From Chamaelirium japonicum (taxonomy: Eukaryota > Streptophyta > Magnoliopsida > Liliales > Melanthiaceae), in the NCBI GenBank assembly GCA_947650365.1, contig OX393557.1, forward strand, positions 868,001-932,000: DNA of 64,000 nucleotides, given 5' to 3'. Below the pieces are notes generated by a model. That model made no database searches, was not told the origin of the DNA, and saw only the letters and a program-made list of their open reading frames with translations. Below are positions 1-12,900 of this stretch, piece by piece; within the stretch, counting starts at the first letter, position 1; every line of letters begins with the position of its first letter. A program made the translations under genes and the position numbers.

Positions 1-250
1 TAAGTAAGCTTGGGCTGGGCTAAGCTTGGATATCATTTCAAGCACGAACTTAAGTGTGGGTCGAGTTCGGGCTGTGATAAGCTCGGCCCGTTTACGGACA
101 AACCCGAAATAGTAAGGGTGCATTCAGTGGCGGACCCAGAATTTTTTCTTAGGGGGGCATATATATTAAAAAGTAATTGATGTCGATGTCTCGAGTTAAA
201 AACTTCAACCGGCAGTGTGACAACGTCACTATCCTTCTTTCGAGTCCTTA
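1..250. other. Unassigned intergenic sequence before the gap
   Basis: No coding signal seen. Bases 1-110 are rich in AAGCTTGG and AAGCTCGGCCCG words that resemble, loosely, the GCTCG/AAGCT-rich tandem repeat at 30459-31330. At 127 the string GTGGCGGACCCAGAA followed by a T-run and AGGGGGGC resembles a dispersed repeat motif common in plant intergenic DNA. I recall that resemblance only from general familiarity, so it is weak. The sequence runs directly into the N gap, so any element here is cut off. Confidence 0.3.
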
Positions 251-750
251 NNNNNNNNNNNNNNNNNNNNNNNNNNNNNNNNNNNNNNNNNNNNNNNNNN
301 NNNNNNNNNNNNNNNNNNNNNNNNNNNNNNNNNNNNNNNNNNNNNNNNNNNNNNNNNNNNNNNNNNNNNNNNNNNNNNNNNNNNNNNNNNNNNNNNNNNN
401 NNNNNNNNNNNNNNNNNNNNNNNNNNNNNNNNNNNNNNNNNNNNNNNNNNNNNNNNNNNNNNNNNNNNNNNNNNNNNNNNNNNNNNNNNNNNNNNNNNNN
501 NNNNNNNNNNNNNNNNNNNNNNNNNNNNNNNNNNNNNNNNNNNNNNNNNNNNNNNNNNNNNNNNNNNNNNNNNNNNNNNNNNNNNNNNNNNNNNNNNNNN
601 NNNNNNNNNNNNNNNNNNNNNNNNNNNNNNNNNNNNNNNNNNNNNNNNNNNNNNNNNNNNNNNNNNNNNNNNNNNNNNNNNNNNNNNNNNNNNNNNNNNN
701 NNNNNNNNNNNNNNNNNNNNNNNNNNNNNNNNNNNNNNNNNNNNNNNNNN
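251..750. other. Assembly gap (500 N)
   Basis: Exactly 500 consecutive N. The round length indicates a scaffold gap of arbitrary size, so the sequences on the two sides need not be 500 bp apart. Open frames drawn through it have no meaning. Confidence 0.99.
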
Positions 751-819
751 CAGTCCTTCAAAAATTTGGGGCTATAACTGGCTGACTCATCCAAAAGAAT
801 ATTAAGGCCAATAAGAAAA

Positions 820-894
820 ACATGTAGCTGTGCTTGTCTTTGTGCACGAATGAATTAGAATGAATTAGAATGGATACATGTAGCTGTGCTTGTC
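820..894 (+). repeat. Isolated satellite seed between 19-bp direct repeats
   Basis: The 19-bp word ACATGTAGCTGTGCTTGTC occurs at 820-838 and again at 876-894. Between them (839-875) lies TTTGTGCAC followed by a compact satellite piece, GAATGAATTAGAATG partly doubled and ending GGAT. The arrangement is either a 56-bp tandem duplication that happens to contain the seed, or an insertion of a satellite fragment with duplicated target. It lies about 1 kb from the next seed and 2.3 kb from the main array. Confidence 0.7.
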
Positions 895-1888
895 CATTTA
901 ATTTATTTTTATCGTTTTTAGGGGATCTATATATTTTATTGATAATGAAATACAAGAAGGGCCAAGAGCATATTAAGAGGGATCTAGGAGTTTGGTTAAG
1001 TCAATGCAAGTCCCACACATATATGAGGATAGGCTGCTAAAATAGGAGAGAAAGAGACATGGCATTCCTTCTAGGATTGCATAGCACATTTTTAGGAGAT
1101 TATGAAGGACAGCTATCTTAGCGTAATTCACTTTAGTCGCCAACTTTAAATGGCCATCGAGAGTTTTGTCTTTACTTCTTAGTCTTTTCATTATTTCGTG
1201 ATCATCCGATATCCGAAAGGCATGTAATTTAGGCCTTTTGTTGAAAGATAAGTAGAAAAAGAGCCCTCAGCCAATTAGTATAGGAGTAGTATTTGACTGA
1301 TTACTAGCCCATAAATAGACACACAACTGCTTATAAAAGATGGTCTCTTTGAAAAAATGAGGAATTTCTTTCTCATTTTTACATGGTGATTGTCTTCCTT
1401 TCGGTCCGTACTATCAATTTTCAGTCGAGTTCACACTCTTTCAGAGATTCAACCCACTGTTTCATCTACTGCCAAATCTGAAATCAATCTACAGATGTGC
1501 TCTCACTTAACAACTGCTAGATCAGAAATCGGATAAACTTATCTATGCAAATTCAATCCCAACGTTGGATGACATTACCTTACTTGGGATGTGAATGATC
1601 ACATTGATTTGTAATTATTAAGAAATGCTTCTAAATTTTCAAAGCATTTATCAAACTAACATCAAATCAATTCAATGTTGATTTTGTATCATTAATTTGT
1701 GCAACGATGTGCAGTAAAGAATACAGATAATTTTATAGGTGTAACCTTAACATATCTGTATCTATGACAATGACTCAGTGACCTAGTACATGCCACCAAA
1801 AGAACATCTCGGACAAACATGTAAAGAAAGAGCATATATGTGCACCATAAGTTCCAGCATGGTGCCCACAAATTGGGGAACTAGCAAC
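895..1888 (+). other. Unassigned AT-rich sequence with possible copia LTR remnant
   Basis: No convincing coding frame. Around 1305-1390 the order ATAAATAG, TATAAAAGATGG, GAAAAAATGAGGAATTTC, TTTCTCATTTTTACATGGTG resembles the 3' half of a short plant Ty1/copia LTR. There a TATA region is followed by a pyrimidine-rich end and ACA abutting a TGGTATCAGAGC primer site. Here only TGGT follows, so the primer site would be mutated or lost. No partner LTR is visible. This is an inference from general layout and could be chance in AT-rich sequence. The remainder of the stretch shows nothing recognisable. Confidence 0.25.
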
Positions 1889-1911
1889 GAATGCCCAGTG
1901 ACTTCTCGCAA
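1889..1911 (+). repeat. 23-bp junction word, copy 1
   Basis: GAATGCCCAGTGACTTCTCG followed by CAA lies immediately before a satellite seed at 1913. Near-identical copies are at 3140-3162 (not followed by satellite) and 3181-3203 (followed at once by the main array at 3205). Confidence 0.75.
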
Positions 1912-1912
1912 T

Positions 1913-2005
1913 GAATGAATTAGAATAGCTCGTATGAATGAATTAGAATGGTACATTCGTACGAATGAATTAGAATGGATCGTACGAATGAATTAGAATG
2001 GATCG
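1913..2005 (+). repeat. Satellite seed, about four units
   Basis: Four forward-oriented cores GAATGAATTAGAAT with linkers AGCTCGTAT, GGTACATTCGTAC, GGATCGTAC and GGATCG. It ends abruptly at AGAAAGCAGAGTC. The gypsy-related segment 2006-3180 lies between this seed and the main array. Confidence 0.9.
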
Positions 2006-2165
2006 AGAAAGCAGAGTCTCGCTTGGAGCAAGCAAAGAATGCAGAAAGAACCTTGAAGGCGAGTTTCTCGGAGAAGCAGACGAACTTGTCAGCTCGTCGT
2101 GAGCTCATGACTTCTCGCCCTCTGGAGTTGCAGCAGTTGGAGGCCACTAGAGAGGAGCCGTAGCA
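2006..2165 (+). other. Short coiled-coil-like open frame fused to satellite
   Basis: An open frame of about 50 codons runs from the satellite edge to a TAG stop at 2161-2163. It is rich in Glu, Lys, Arg and Leu with hydrophobic residues at roughly heptad spacing (KAESRLEQAKNAER, LELQQLEATREEP), so a coiled coil is likely. Its apparent Met start and first residues come from translated satellite, so the true start is lost. It lies downstream of, and antisense to, the gypsy integrase remnant. Some Tat-lineage gypsy elements of the Grande type carry an extra antisense ORF between pol and the 3' LTR, so this could be the tail of such a frame. That is inference, and I do not recognise the protein itself. 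Confidence 0.3.
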
Positions 2166-2384
2166 ACGTCTTCGTGTTTTGGATGCTCTCTATTAGTTGT
2201 AATTTTTTTTGCATCTAGTAGTCTCCTTTTCAGACTCATCTCATGACCGCTTTCCTTTGAGTAGCATTTTATAATATCATGATGTTCTCTGGACTATTCA
2301 CTTGGGGTATTGTTTGTTTCTTTTTTTTCTTTGGACTGAACCTGAAGTAACGTCTCAGGCTGCCTATGTACCCTCCTAAAAGGG

Positions 2385-3165
2385 ATCAAGTTGCACGTAG
2401 TTCATGCCTTTTTTTTTTACAAGGAGTGTAACCCTGCTTTAGGCATAGTACCTTTTAAGGTACTTGCCATTGATAGGGCCAAGCTGGGACCCTTCTGGCA
2501 TTGTAAGGAGGTATACGCTGTTGGAGTAGCCTTCCGTGACGACGTGCTGTCCATCCTACTTAACTTCAAACTTCTTCCCTCCTCGGTGCGAGAAAATGAT
2601 GGGATGCTTGACTGCCAGGACCAGTTCTCCATCTTGGAAGGTCTGAGGACAAACCCTTTTGTTAAAGGTGCGAGTCAATCTAGCTTGATAATATTCCAAT
2701 TGTTGCTGAGCTTCAGGGCGTCGCTCATCCAATGCCTCTAACTTGGCTAGGCAAAGCTGGGCGTTGTCATTGTTGGTGAGACCCTCTTGGATGGCTATCC
2801 TGAGTGACGGGATCTAGCTCGAGCATAACAACAACTTCTACTCCATACACAAGGGAGTATGGGGTTGCTTGCGTCGGAGTGCGGAAGGAAGTCCGATATG
2901 CCCACAATGCTTCTCCCATGCGTTTGTGTCAGTCTTTCTTTAACTTTAAGACGACTTTCTCCATGAGCTTGCAGAGAGTTTTATTGAGGCTTCTGCTAGG
3001 CCGTTGGCTGGAGCATTGTACATTGTCGAACACTTTTGTTTGATGTCGAACTTGGCACAGAACTGGCTGACAGCGGCGTTTTTGAACTGGGGGGACACCG
3101 TACCGGAAGATGATATCGTTTTGGATAAAGTTGATGACAGAATGCCAAGTGACTTCTCGCAACGG
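2385..3165 (-). pseudogene. Ty3/gypsy (Tat-like) integrase C-terminal remnant
   Basis: Read on the minus strand, this is the end of a gypsy pol polyprotein. In order from 3165 downward: the integrase core with INFIQNDIIFRYGVPP, FDIKQKCSTMYNAPANGLAE, LNKTLCKLMEKVV, then HKRMGEALWAYRTSFRTPTQ and ATPYSLVYGVE. These are the hallmark strings of plant Tat/Athila-type integrases. Next comes the C-terminal module with LDERRPEAQQQLEYYQAR, FNKRV, GELVLAVKHPI, KFEVKWDGQHVV, and finally a GKYLKRYY-like end near 2440. At least two frameshifts break it (near 3110 and 2965), and a TGA stands where relatives have Trp in KRDW-H. No LTR, RT or gag is seen, so it is a fragment. The group assignment rests on motif memory; an RT would settle lineage but is absent. 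Confidence 0.8.
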
Positions 3166-3203
3166 TATTGCCTAGTGACGGAATGCCCAGTGACTTATCG
3201 CAA
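3140..3203 (+). repeat. Junction word, copies 2 and 3
   Basis: GAATGCCAAGTGACTTCTCG plus CAAC at 3140-3162 and GAATGCCCAGTGACTTATCG plus CAA at 3181-3203, separated by GGTATTGCCTAGTGACG. Only the second copy abuts the satellite array. The sequence is an imperfect local tandem inside or next to the gypsy remnant. Confidence 0.75.
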
Positions 3204-3204
3204 C

Positions 3205-5675
3205 GAATGAATTAGAATAGCTCGTACGAATGAATTAGAATGGATACATTCGTACGAATGAATTAGAATGGATACATTCGTGAGAATGAATTAGAATGGA
3301 TCGTACTAATGAATTAGAACGGATCGTACGAATAAATTAGAATAGCTTGTATGAATGAATTAGAATGGATACATTCGTATGAATGAATTAGAATGGAAAC
3401 ATTCGTGCGAATGAATTAGAATGGATCGTACGAATGAATTAGAATGGATCGTACGGACAAATTAGAATGGGTCGTACGAATGAATTAGAATAGCTTGTAC
3501 GAATGAATTAGAATAGCTTGTACAAATGAATTAGAATTGTTCATACGAATGAATTAGAATGGATCGTACGAATGAATTAGAATGGATACATTCTTGCGAA
3601 TAAATTAGAATGGATCGTACGAATGAATTAGAATGGCTGCATTCGTACGAATGAATTAGAATGGATCGTACGAATGAATTAGAATGGCTACATTCGTACG
3701 AATGAATTAGAAAAGCTATATTCATACGAATGAATTAGAATGGATCGTACGAATAAATAAAAATGGATCGTACGAATGAATTAGAATGGCTACATTCGTA
3801 CGAAAGAATTAGAATAGCTACATTCGTACGAATGAATTAGAATGAATCGTAGGAATGAATTAGAATGGTTCGTATGAATGAATTAGAATGGATCGTACGA
3901 ATGAATTAGAATGGATCGTACGAATGAATAAGAATAGCTCGTATGAATGAATTTGAATAGCTCGTATGAATGAATTAGAATTGTTCGTACGAAAGAATTA
4001 AAATGTATCGTACGAATGAATTAGAATGGATACATTCGTGCGAATGAATTAGAATGGATCGTATGAATGAATTAGAATGGATCGTACTAATGAATTAGAA
4101 TGGCTGCATTCGTATGAATGAATTAGAATAGATCGTATGAATGAAATAGAATGACTACATTTGTACGAATGAATTAGAATAGCTATATTCGTACGAATGA
4201 ATTAGAATGGATAATACGAATGAATAAGAATGGATCGTACGAATGAATTGGAATGGCTACATTCGTACGAATGAATTACAATAGCTGTATTCGTACGAAT
4301 GAATTAGAATGGATCGTACGAATGAATTAGAATGGCTACATTCGTACGAATGAATTAGAATGGCTATATTCGTACGAATGAATTAAAATGGCTATATTCG
4401 TACGAATGAATTAGAATGGATCGTACAATTGAATTAGAATATATACCTTCATATGAATGAATTATACTGGCTATATACGTACTAATGAATTAGAATGGCT
4501 ATATTCGTTTGTACAAATGAATTAGAATCGCAGCATTCATACGAATGAATTAGAATGGATCGTACGAATGAATTAGAATGGATCATACGAATGAATTAGA
4601 ATAGATACCTTCGTACGAATGAATTTGAATAGCTATATTTGTACGAATGAATTAGAATGGCTACATTCGTACGAATGAATTAGAATGGATCGTACAAATT
4701 AATTAGAATAGAACGTACGAATGAATTAGAATGGCTATATTCGTACGACTGAATTCATATGAATGAATTAGAATGGAATATATGAATGAATTAAAATGAC
4801 TCATACGAATGAATTAAAATGGCTACATTCGTACGAATGAATTAGAATAGATCGTACGAATGAATTTGAATGGATCGTACGAATGAATTAGAATGGCTCG
4901 TACGAATAAATTAGAATGGCTACATTCGTACGAATGAATTATAATGGATCATAGGAATGAATTAGAATGGATCGTAGGAATGAATTAGAATGGCTACAAT
5001 CTTACGAATGAATTAGAATGATTACCTTCGAACGAATAAATTAGAATGGATCGTACGAATGAATTAAAATGGATCATACGACTGAATTAGAATGGATACA
5101 TTCATTCATACGAATGAATTAGAATCGCTACATTCGTACGAATGAATTAGAATGGATCGTCCGAATGAATTAGAATGGATAGTACGAATGAATTAGAATG
5201 GCTACATTTGAACAAATGAATTAGAATGGATACATCTGTACGAATGAATTAGACTGGATCGTACGAATGAATTAGAATGGCTATATTCATACGAATGAAT
5301 TAGAATGGGTCGTACGAATGAATTAGAATGGCCATATTCATTCGTACGAATGAATTAGAATGGCTATATTCGTACGAATGAATTAGAATGGATACCATCG
5401 TACGAATGAATTGGAATGGCTATAATTGTATGAATGAATTAGAATGGATCGTATGAATGAATTAGAATGGATCGTACGAATGAATGAGAATGGCTGCATT
5501 CGTACAAATGAATTAGAATGGCTATATTTGTACAAATGAATTAGAATGGCAACAATCTAACGAATAAATTAAAATTGATACCTTCGAATGAATGAATTAG
5601 AATGGATCATATGAATGAATTAGAATGGATCGAACGAATGAATTAGAATGGATCGTATGAATGAATTAGAATATA
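3205..5675 (+). repeat. Satellite block A1, forward
   Basis: Starts after the CAAC of the junction word and ends at GAATATAGCCATTC, where the strand flips tail to tail inside a linker. Includes an open 51-bp (23+28) dimer pattern around 3531-3725. Confidence 0.93.
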
Positions 5676-6065
5676 GCCATTCTAATTCATTCGTATGAAT
5701 GTAGCCATTCTAATTTATTCTAACGATCCGTTCTAATTCATTCGTTCGAATATAGCCATTCTAATTCATTCGTACGAATGGTGCCATTCTAATTCATTAG
5801 TACTATCCATTCTAATTCATTTGTATGATCCATTCTAATTCATTCATATGAATATAGGCATTCTAATTCATTCATACGAATGTAGCCATTCTAATTCATT
5901 CGTACGATCTATTCTAATTCATTCATTCGAACAAATATAGCCATTCTACTTTATTCCTACGGATGTAGCCATTCTAATTTATTCTTATGAATGTGGCCAT
6001 TCTAATTCATTCGTACGATCTATTCTAATCCATTCGTACGAAGGTATCTATTCTAATTCATTCGT
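5676..6065 (-). repeat. Satellite block A2, reverse
   Basis: Reverse cores ATTCTAATTCATTC. Flips back at CATTCGTACAAATG, centred on GTAC at 6064-6067. Confidence 0.93.
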
Positions 6066-7677
6066 ACAAATGAATTAGAATGGATCGTACAAATGAATTA
6101 GAATGGCTATATTCGTACGAATAAATTAGATTGGATCATACGAATGAATTAGAATGGATCATATGAAAGAATTAGAATGGATTGTACGAATGAATTAGAA
6201 TAGCTCGTACGAACGAATTAATTCGTATGAATTAATTAGAATGGCTACTTTCGTATGAATGAATTAGAATGGATATATTCGTACGAATGAATTAGAATGG
6301 ATCATACAAATAAATTAGAATGGATCGTACAAATGAATTAGAATGGCTATATTCGTACGAGTGAATTAGAATGGATCGTATGAATGAATTAGAATAGTTA
6401 CATTCGTACAAAAAAATTAGAATGGATCGTACGAACAAATTAGAATGGATCGTACGAATGAATTAGAATAGATCGTACGAATGAATTAGAATGGATCGTG
6501 CGAATGAATTAGCATGGCTACATTCGTTCGTACGAATGAATTAGAATGGCTACCTTCCTACGAATGAATTAGAATAGGTCATAAGAAAGAATTAGAATGG
6601 CTATATTCGTACGAATGAATTAGAATGGCTATATTCGAACGAATAAACTAAATTGGATCGTACGAATGAATTAGAATGTATTATACGAATGAATTAGAAT
6701 GGATCATATGAATGAATTAGAATGGCTCGTACGAATGAATTAGAATGGCTCTTACGAATGAATTAAAATGGCTATATTCATTTGTATGAATGAATTAGAA
6801 TAGATCGTATGAATGAATTAGAATGGCTATATTCATACGAATGAATTAGAATGGCTACATTCATACGAATGAAATAGAATGGATCATACGAATGAATTAG
6901 AATGGCTACATTCATACGAAAAATTAGAATGGATCGCACGAATGAATTAGAATGCATCGTACGAATGAATTAGAATGTCTACATTCGAACGAATGAATTA
7001 GAATGGATCGTACGAATGAATTAGAATAGATCGTACAAGTGAATTAGAATGGATCGTACGAATAAATTAGAATTGCTCATACGAATGAATTAGAATGGCT
7101 CATATGAATGAATTAAAACAGCTACATTTATTCGTATGAATGAATTAGAATGGCTACATTTGTATGAATAAATTAGAATGGATCGTATGAATGAATTAGA
7201 ATGGCTACATTCGTACGAATGAATTAGAGTGGATCATACGAACGAATTAGAATGGCAACATTCGAACGAATGAATTAGAATGGATCATACGAATGAATTA
7301 GAATGGATCATACGAATGAATTAGAATGGCTATATTCATACGAATGATTAGAATGGCTACATTCATACGAATGAATTAGAATGGCTACATTCGTACGAAT
7401 GAATTAGAATGGATCGTACGAATTAATTATACTGGCTATATTCATATGAATGAATTAGAATGGCTACATTCATACAAATGAATTAGAATGGATCGTACGA
7501 ATGAATTAGAATGGCTACATTCATATAAATGAATTATAATGGCTATATTCGTATGAATGAATTAGAATGGATCGTACGAATGAAATAGAATATCTCGTAC
7601 GAATGAATTAGAATGGCTACCTCCGTACGAATGAATTAGAATGGCAATATTCGTACGAATTAATTAGAATGGATCGT
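6066..7677 (+). repeat. Satellite block A3, forward
   Basis: Ends at GGATCGTACGAATGTAGC. The flip is centred on GTAC at 7676-7679 and joins a short linker to a reversed long linker. Confidence 0.93.
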
Positions 7678-9677
7678 ACGAATGTAGCAATTCTAATTCA
7701 TTCAAACGAATGTAGCCATTCTAATTCATTCTTACGAATGTAGCCATTCTAATTCATTCGTACGATCCATTCATTCGTTCGAATGTTGCCACTCTAATTC
7801 ATTCGTTCGAAGGTATCCATTCTAATTCATTCGTTCGAATGTTGCCATTCTAATTCATTTGTACGATCCATTCTAATTCATTCGTACGAATATAGCCATT
7901 CTAATTCATTTATTCGAAGGTAGCAATTCTAATACATTCGTACGATCCATTCTAATTCATTCGTACGAATGTAGCCATTCTAATTTATTCATAAGAATGT
8001 AGCTATTCTAATTCATTTGTACGAGCAATTCTAATCATTCGTACGAATGTAGCCATTCTAATTCATTTGTACGAGCTATTCTAATTCATTCATACGAAGG
8101 TAGCAATTCTAATTCATTCGTATGATCCATTTTAATTAATTCGTACGAATATAGCCATTCTAATTCATTCGTACGAATTTTGCCATTCTAATTCATTTGT
8201 ACGATACATTCTAATTCATTCGTACGATCCATTCTAATTCATTCGTTCGAATGTTGCCATTCTAATCCATTCGTAAGAACCATTCTAATTCATTTATACG
8301 ATCCATTCTAATTCATTCTTACTAACAATGTCATTCTAATTTATTTGCACCATCCATTCTAATTCATTCGTACGAATATAGCCAATATAATTCATTAGTA
8401 CGAATGTAGCCATTCTAATTCATTCATACAATCCATCCTAATTCATTCTTTCGAATGTTGCCATTCTAATTCGTTTGTATGAACGAATGTTGCCATTCTA
8501 ATTCATTCATAGGAACAAATGTAGCCATTCTAATTCATTCGTACGAGCTATTCTAATTCGTTCATATGAATATAGCCATTCTAATACATTTGTACGTACG
8601 AATGTAGCCATTCTAATTCATTCGTAAGGATGTATCTATTCTAATTCATTCGTACGAATGTAGCCAGTATAATTCATTCGTACGATCCATTCTAATTCAT
8701 TCGTACAGATATATCCATTCTAATTCATTCATACAAATGTAGCCATTCTAATTCGAATGTATGAATATACCCATTCTAATTCATTCATACAATCCATTCT
8801 AATTCATTTGTACGGTCGAATGTAGCCATTCTAATTCATTCGTACGATCCATTCTAATTCATTCGTACGAATATCGCTATTCTAATTCATTCGTACAGAT
8901 GCAGCCATTCTAATTTATTCGTACGATCAATTCTAATTCATTCGTACGATCCTTTCTAATTCATTTGTATGATCCATTCTAATTCATTCGTAAGAGCCAT
9001 TCTAATTCATTCATACGAATGTAGCCATTCTAATTCATTCATACGAGCTATTCTAACTTATTTGTACGATTCATTCTAATTCATTCGTACGAATATAGCC
9101 ATTCTAATTCATTCGTACGAACGAATGTAGCCATTCTAATTCATTCGTATGAATGTAGCCATTCTAATCCATTCGTACTAATATAGCCATTCTAATTCAT
9201 TCGAACAAATGTAGCCATTCTAATTCATTTGTACGAATATAACCATTCTAATTCATTTGTACGATCCATTCCATTTCATTCATACGATCCATTCTAATTC
9301 ATTTGTACGAATATATCTATTCTAATTCATTCATACGAATGTAGCAATTCTAATTCATTTGTACGAATATAGCCATTCTAATTCATTCGTATGAACCATT
9401 CTAATTCATTCGTACGAAGGTATCTTTTCTAATTCATTCGTACGATCCATTCTAATTCTTTCTTACGACCCATTCTAATTCATTCGTTCGAATGTTGCCA
9501 TTCTAATTCATTCGTACGGATGTGGCCATACTAAATAATTCAATTGAATATTGCTATTCTAATTCATTCGTACGAATTTAGCCATTCTATTCATTCGTAC
9601 GATCCATTCTAATTCATTCGTACGAATAAAGCCATTCTAATTCATTCGTGTGAATATAGCCATTCTAATTCACTTGT
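7678..9677 (-). repeat. Satellite block A4, reverse
   Basis: Two-kilobase reverse block. Its right junction CACTTGTCTGTGTGAATA is one of the few flips not centred on a GTAC-like palindrome. Confidence 0.93.
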
Positions 9678-12213
9678 CTGTGTGAATAAATTAGAATGGC
9701 TCTTACGAATGAATTAGAATGGATCGTTCGAATGAAATAGAATGGATCGTACAAATGAATTAGAATCGATCGTACGAATGAATTAGAATCACCACATTCG
9801 AACGAATGAATTATAATGGCTACATTCGTACGAATGAATTAGAATGGATCGTACGAATGAATTAGAATGGATCGTACAAATGAATTAGAATGGCTAAATT
9901 CGTACGAATGAATTAGAATGGATCGTATGAATGAATTAGAATGGATCGCATGAATGAATTACAATGGATCGTACGAATGAATTAGAATGGCTATATTCGT
10001 ACTAATGAATTAGAATGGATCGTAGGAACAAATTAGAATAGCTACACTCGTACGAATGAATTGGAATGGCTATATTGGAACGAATGAATTAGAATGGCTC
10101 ATACGAAAGAATTAGACTGGCTACATTCGTACGAATGAATTAGAATAGATCATAAGAAAGAATTTGAATGGCTACATTCGTATGATTGAATTAGAATAGC
10201 TCGTACGAATAAATTAGAATGGATCGTACAAATGAATTAGAATGGCTGGCTATATTCATACGAATCAATTAGAATGGCAACATTCGAACGAATGAATTAG
10301 AATAGATCGTACGAATAAATTAGAATAGATACCTTCGTACGAATGAATTAGAATGGTAACAATCGTACGAATGAATTAGAATGGGTTCATTCATACGAAT
10401 AAATTAGAATGGATCATACGAATGAATTGGAATGGGTCGTACGAATGAATTAGAATGGCTCATACGAATGAATTAGAATGGATCGTACGAATGAATTAGA
10501 ATGGATCGTACGAATGAATTATAATGGCTACATTCATACAAATGAATTAGAATAGCATTTACGAATGAATTAGAATGGATCGTACGAATGAATCAGAATC
10601 GCTACATTCATATGAATGAATTAGAATGGTACTTACGAATGAATTAGAATGGCTACATTCGTACGAATGAATTAGAAAGGCTACATTCGTACAAATAAAT
10701 TAGAATGGCTACATTCGTTCGAATGAATTAGAATGGATCGTACGAATGAATTAGAATGGATCTTCCGAATGAATTAGAATGGCTACATACCTTCATACGA
10801 ATGAATTAGATTGGATCGTACAAAAGAATTAGAATGGATGTACAAATGAATTAGAATGGATCATACGAATGAATTAGAATGGTTACCATCAAACCAATGA
10901 ATTAGAAAGGATCATACGAATGAATTAGAATGGCTATATTCGTACGAATGAGTACGAATGAATTAGAATAGATACCTTCGTATGACTGAATTAGAATAGT
11001 TCGTACGAATGAATTAGAATAGATTGTACAAATGAATTAGAATGGCTCATACGAATGAATTAGAATGGCTATATTCATACGAATGAATTTGACTGGATAC
11101 CTTCGGATGAATGAATTAGAATAGCTCGAACAAATGAACTAGAATGGCTATATCCATACAAATGAATTATAATGGCCACCTTTGTACGAATGAATTAGAA
11201 TGGCAATATTCATACGAATGAATTAGAATAGCTCATATGAATGAATTCGAATGGATCGTACAAATAAATAAGATTGGCTATATTCGAACGAATGAATTAG
11301 AATGGATCATACAAATGAATTAGAATGGATCGTATGAATGAATTAGATTGGATCGTATCAATGAAATAGAATGGCTACATTTGTACGAATGAATTAGAAT
11401 AGCTCTTACGAATGAATTAGAATGGATCATATGAATGAATTATAATGGATCATATGAATTAATTAGAATGGCTATACTCGTTCGTACTAATGAATTAGAA
11501 TGGCTACATTCGTACAAATGAATTAGAATGGAACGTACGAAAGAATTAGAATGGCTACATTCGTACGAATGAATTAGAATGGCTACATTCGTTCGTACGA
11601 ATGAATTAGAATGGCTACATTCGTACGAATGAATTAGAATGTCTATATTCGTACGAATGAATTAGAATGGCTACATTCGTACGAATGAATTAGAATGGAT
11701 CGTAGGAACGAATTAGAATAGCTATATTCGTAAGAAAGGATTAGAATGGCTATATTCATTCGTACTAATGAATTAGAATGTCTATATTCATATGAATGAA
11801 TTAGAATGGACCGTACGAATGAATTAGAATGTCTTTTTTTGTTCAAATGAATTAGAATGGATCGTACGAATAAATTAGAATGGCTATATTCATATGAATG
11901 AATTAGAATAGATACCTTCGTACGAATGAATTAGAATGGCTACATTGGTACGAGTGAATTAGAATGGCTACATGAATTAGAATGGCTATATTCGTTCGTA
12001 CAAATGAACTAGAATGGCTATATTCGTATGAATGAATTAGAATGGCTACATTCGAACGAATGAATTAGAATGGCTACATTCGTACGAATGAATAATAATG
12101 GATCGTACAAATAAATTAGAATGGATCGTACGAATGAATTAGAATAGATACCTTCGTATGAATGTATTAGAATTGCTACATTCGAACGAATGAATTAGAA
12201 TAGATACCTTCGT
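9678..12213 (+). repeat. Satellite block A5, forward
   Basis: Right junction ACCTTCGTACGATCC is centred on GTAC (12212-12215) and joins a long to a reversed short linker. Contains the translated-satellite frame at 11643-11846. Confidence 0.93.
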
Positions 12214-12900
12214 ACGATCCATTCTAATTCATTCATACAATCGATTCTAATTAATTTGTACGATCCATTCTAATTCATTCATACAAACCATTCTAATTCA
12301 TTCGTACGAATATAGCTATTCTAATTCATTCGTAAGATCCATTCTAATTTATTCGTATAAATGTAGCTATTCTAATTCTTTTGTACGAATGTTGTCATTC
12401 TAATTCATTCGTATGATCCATTCTAATTCATTCGTACGATCCATTCTAATTCATTCATGTGAATGTAGCTATTCGAATTCATTCATACGAATGTAGCCAT
12501 TCTAATTCATTCGTACGATCCACACTAATTCATTCGTACGATCCATTCTAATTCATTCATTTAAATATTGACATTCTAATTCATTCGTACGAATGTTGCC
12601 ATTCTAATTTATTAGTAAGTGCAATTCTAATTCATTCGTACGATCCATTATAATTCATTCGTTCGAATGTAGCTATTGTAATTCATTTGTACGAATGTAG
12701 CAATTCTAATTCATTCGTACAAATATAGTCATTCTAATTCATTCGTACGATCCATTCTATTTTATTCGTACGATCCATTCTTATTCATTCGTATGAATGT
12801 ACCCATTCTAATTTATTCATACGAATGTAGCCATTCTAATTTATTCGTATGAATATAGCCTTTCTAATTCATTCGTACGATCCATTCTAATACATTCATA
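12214..12900 (-). repeat. Satellite block A6, reverse
   Basis: Ends in ACATTCATACGAATGT, a near-palindrome with ATAC in place of GTAC at the centre. Confidence 0.9.

Noticed and set aside
33-794. Long open frames over the start of the window
   Set aside because: They run through the 500-N gap and have no real sequence support.
3531-3725. Repeat-protein gene (also 11643-11846 and 20169-20354)
   Set aside because: Translated satellite; frames exist only where 23- and 28-bp units alternate.
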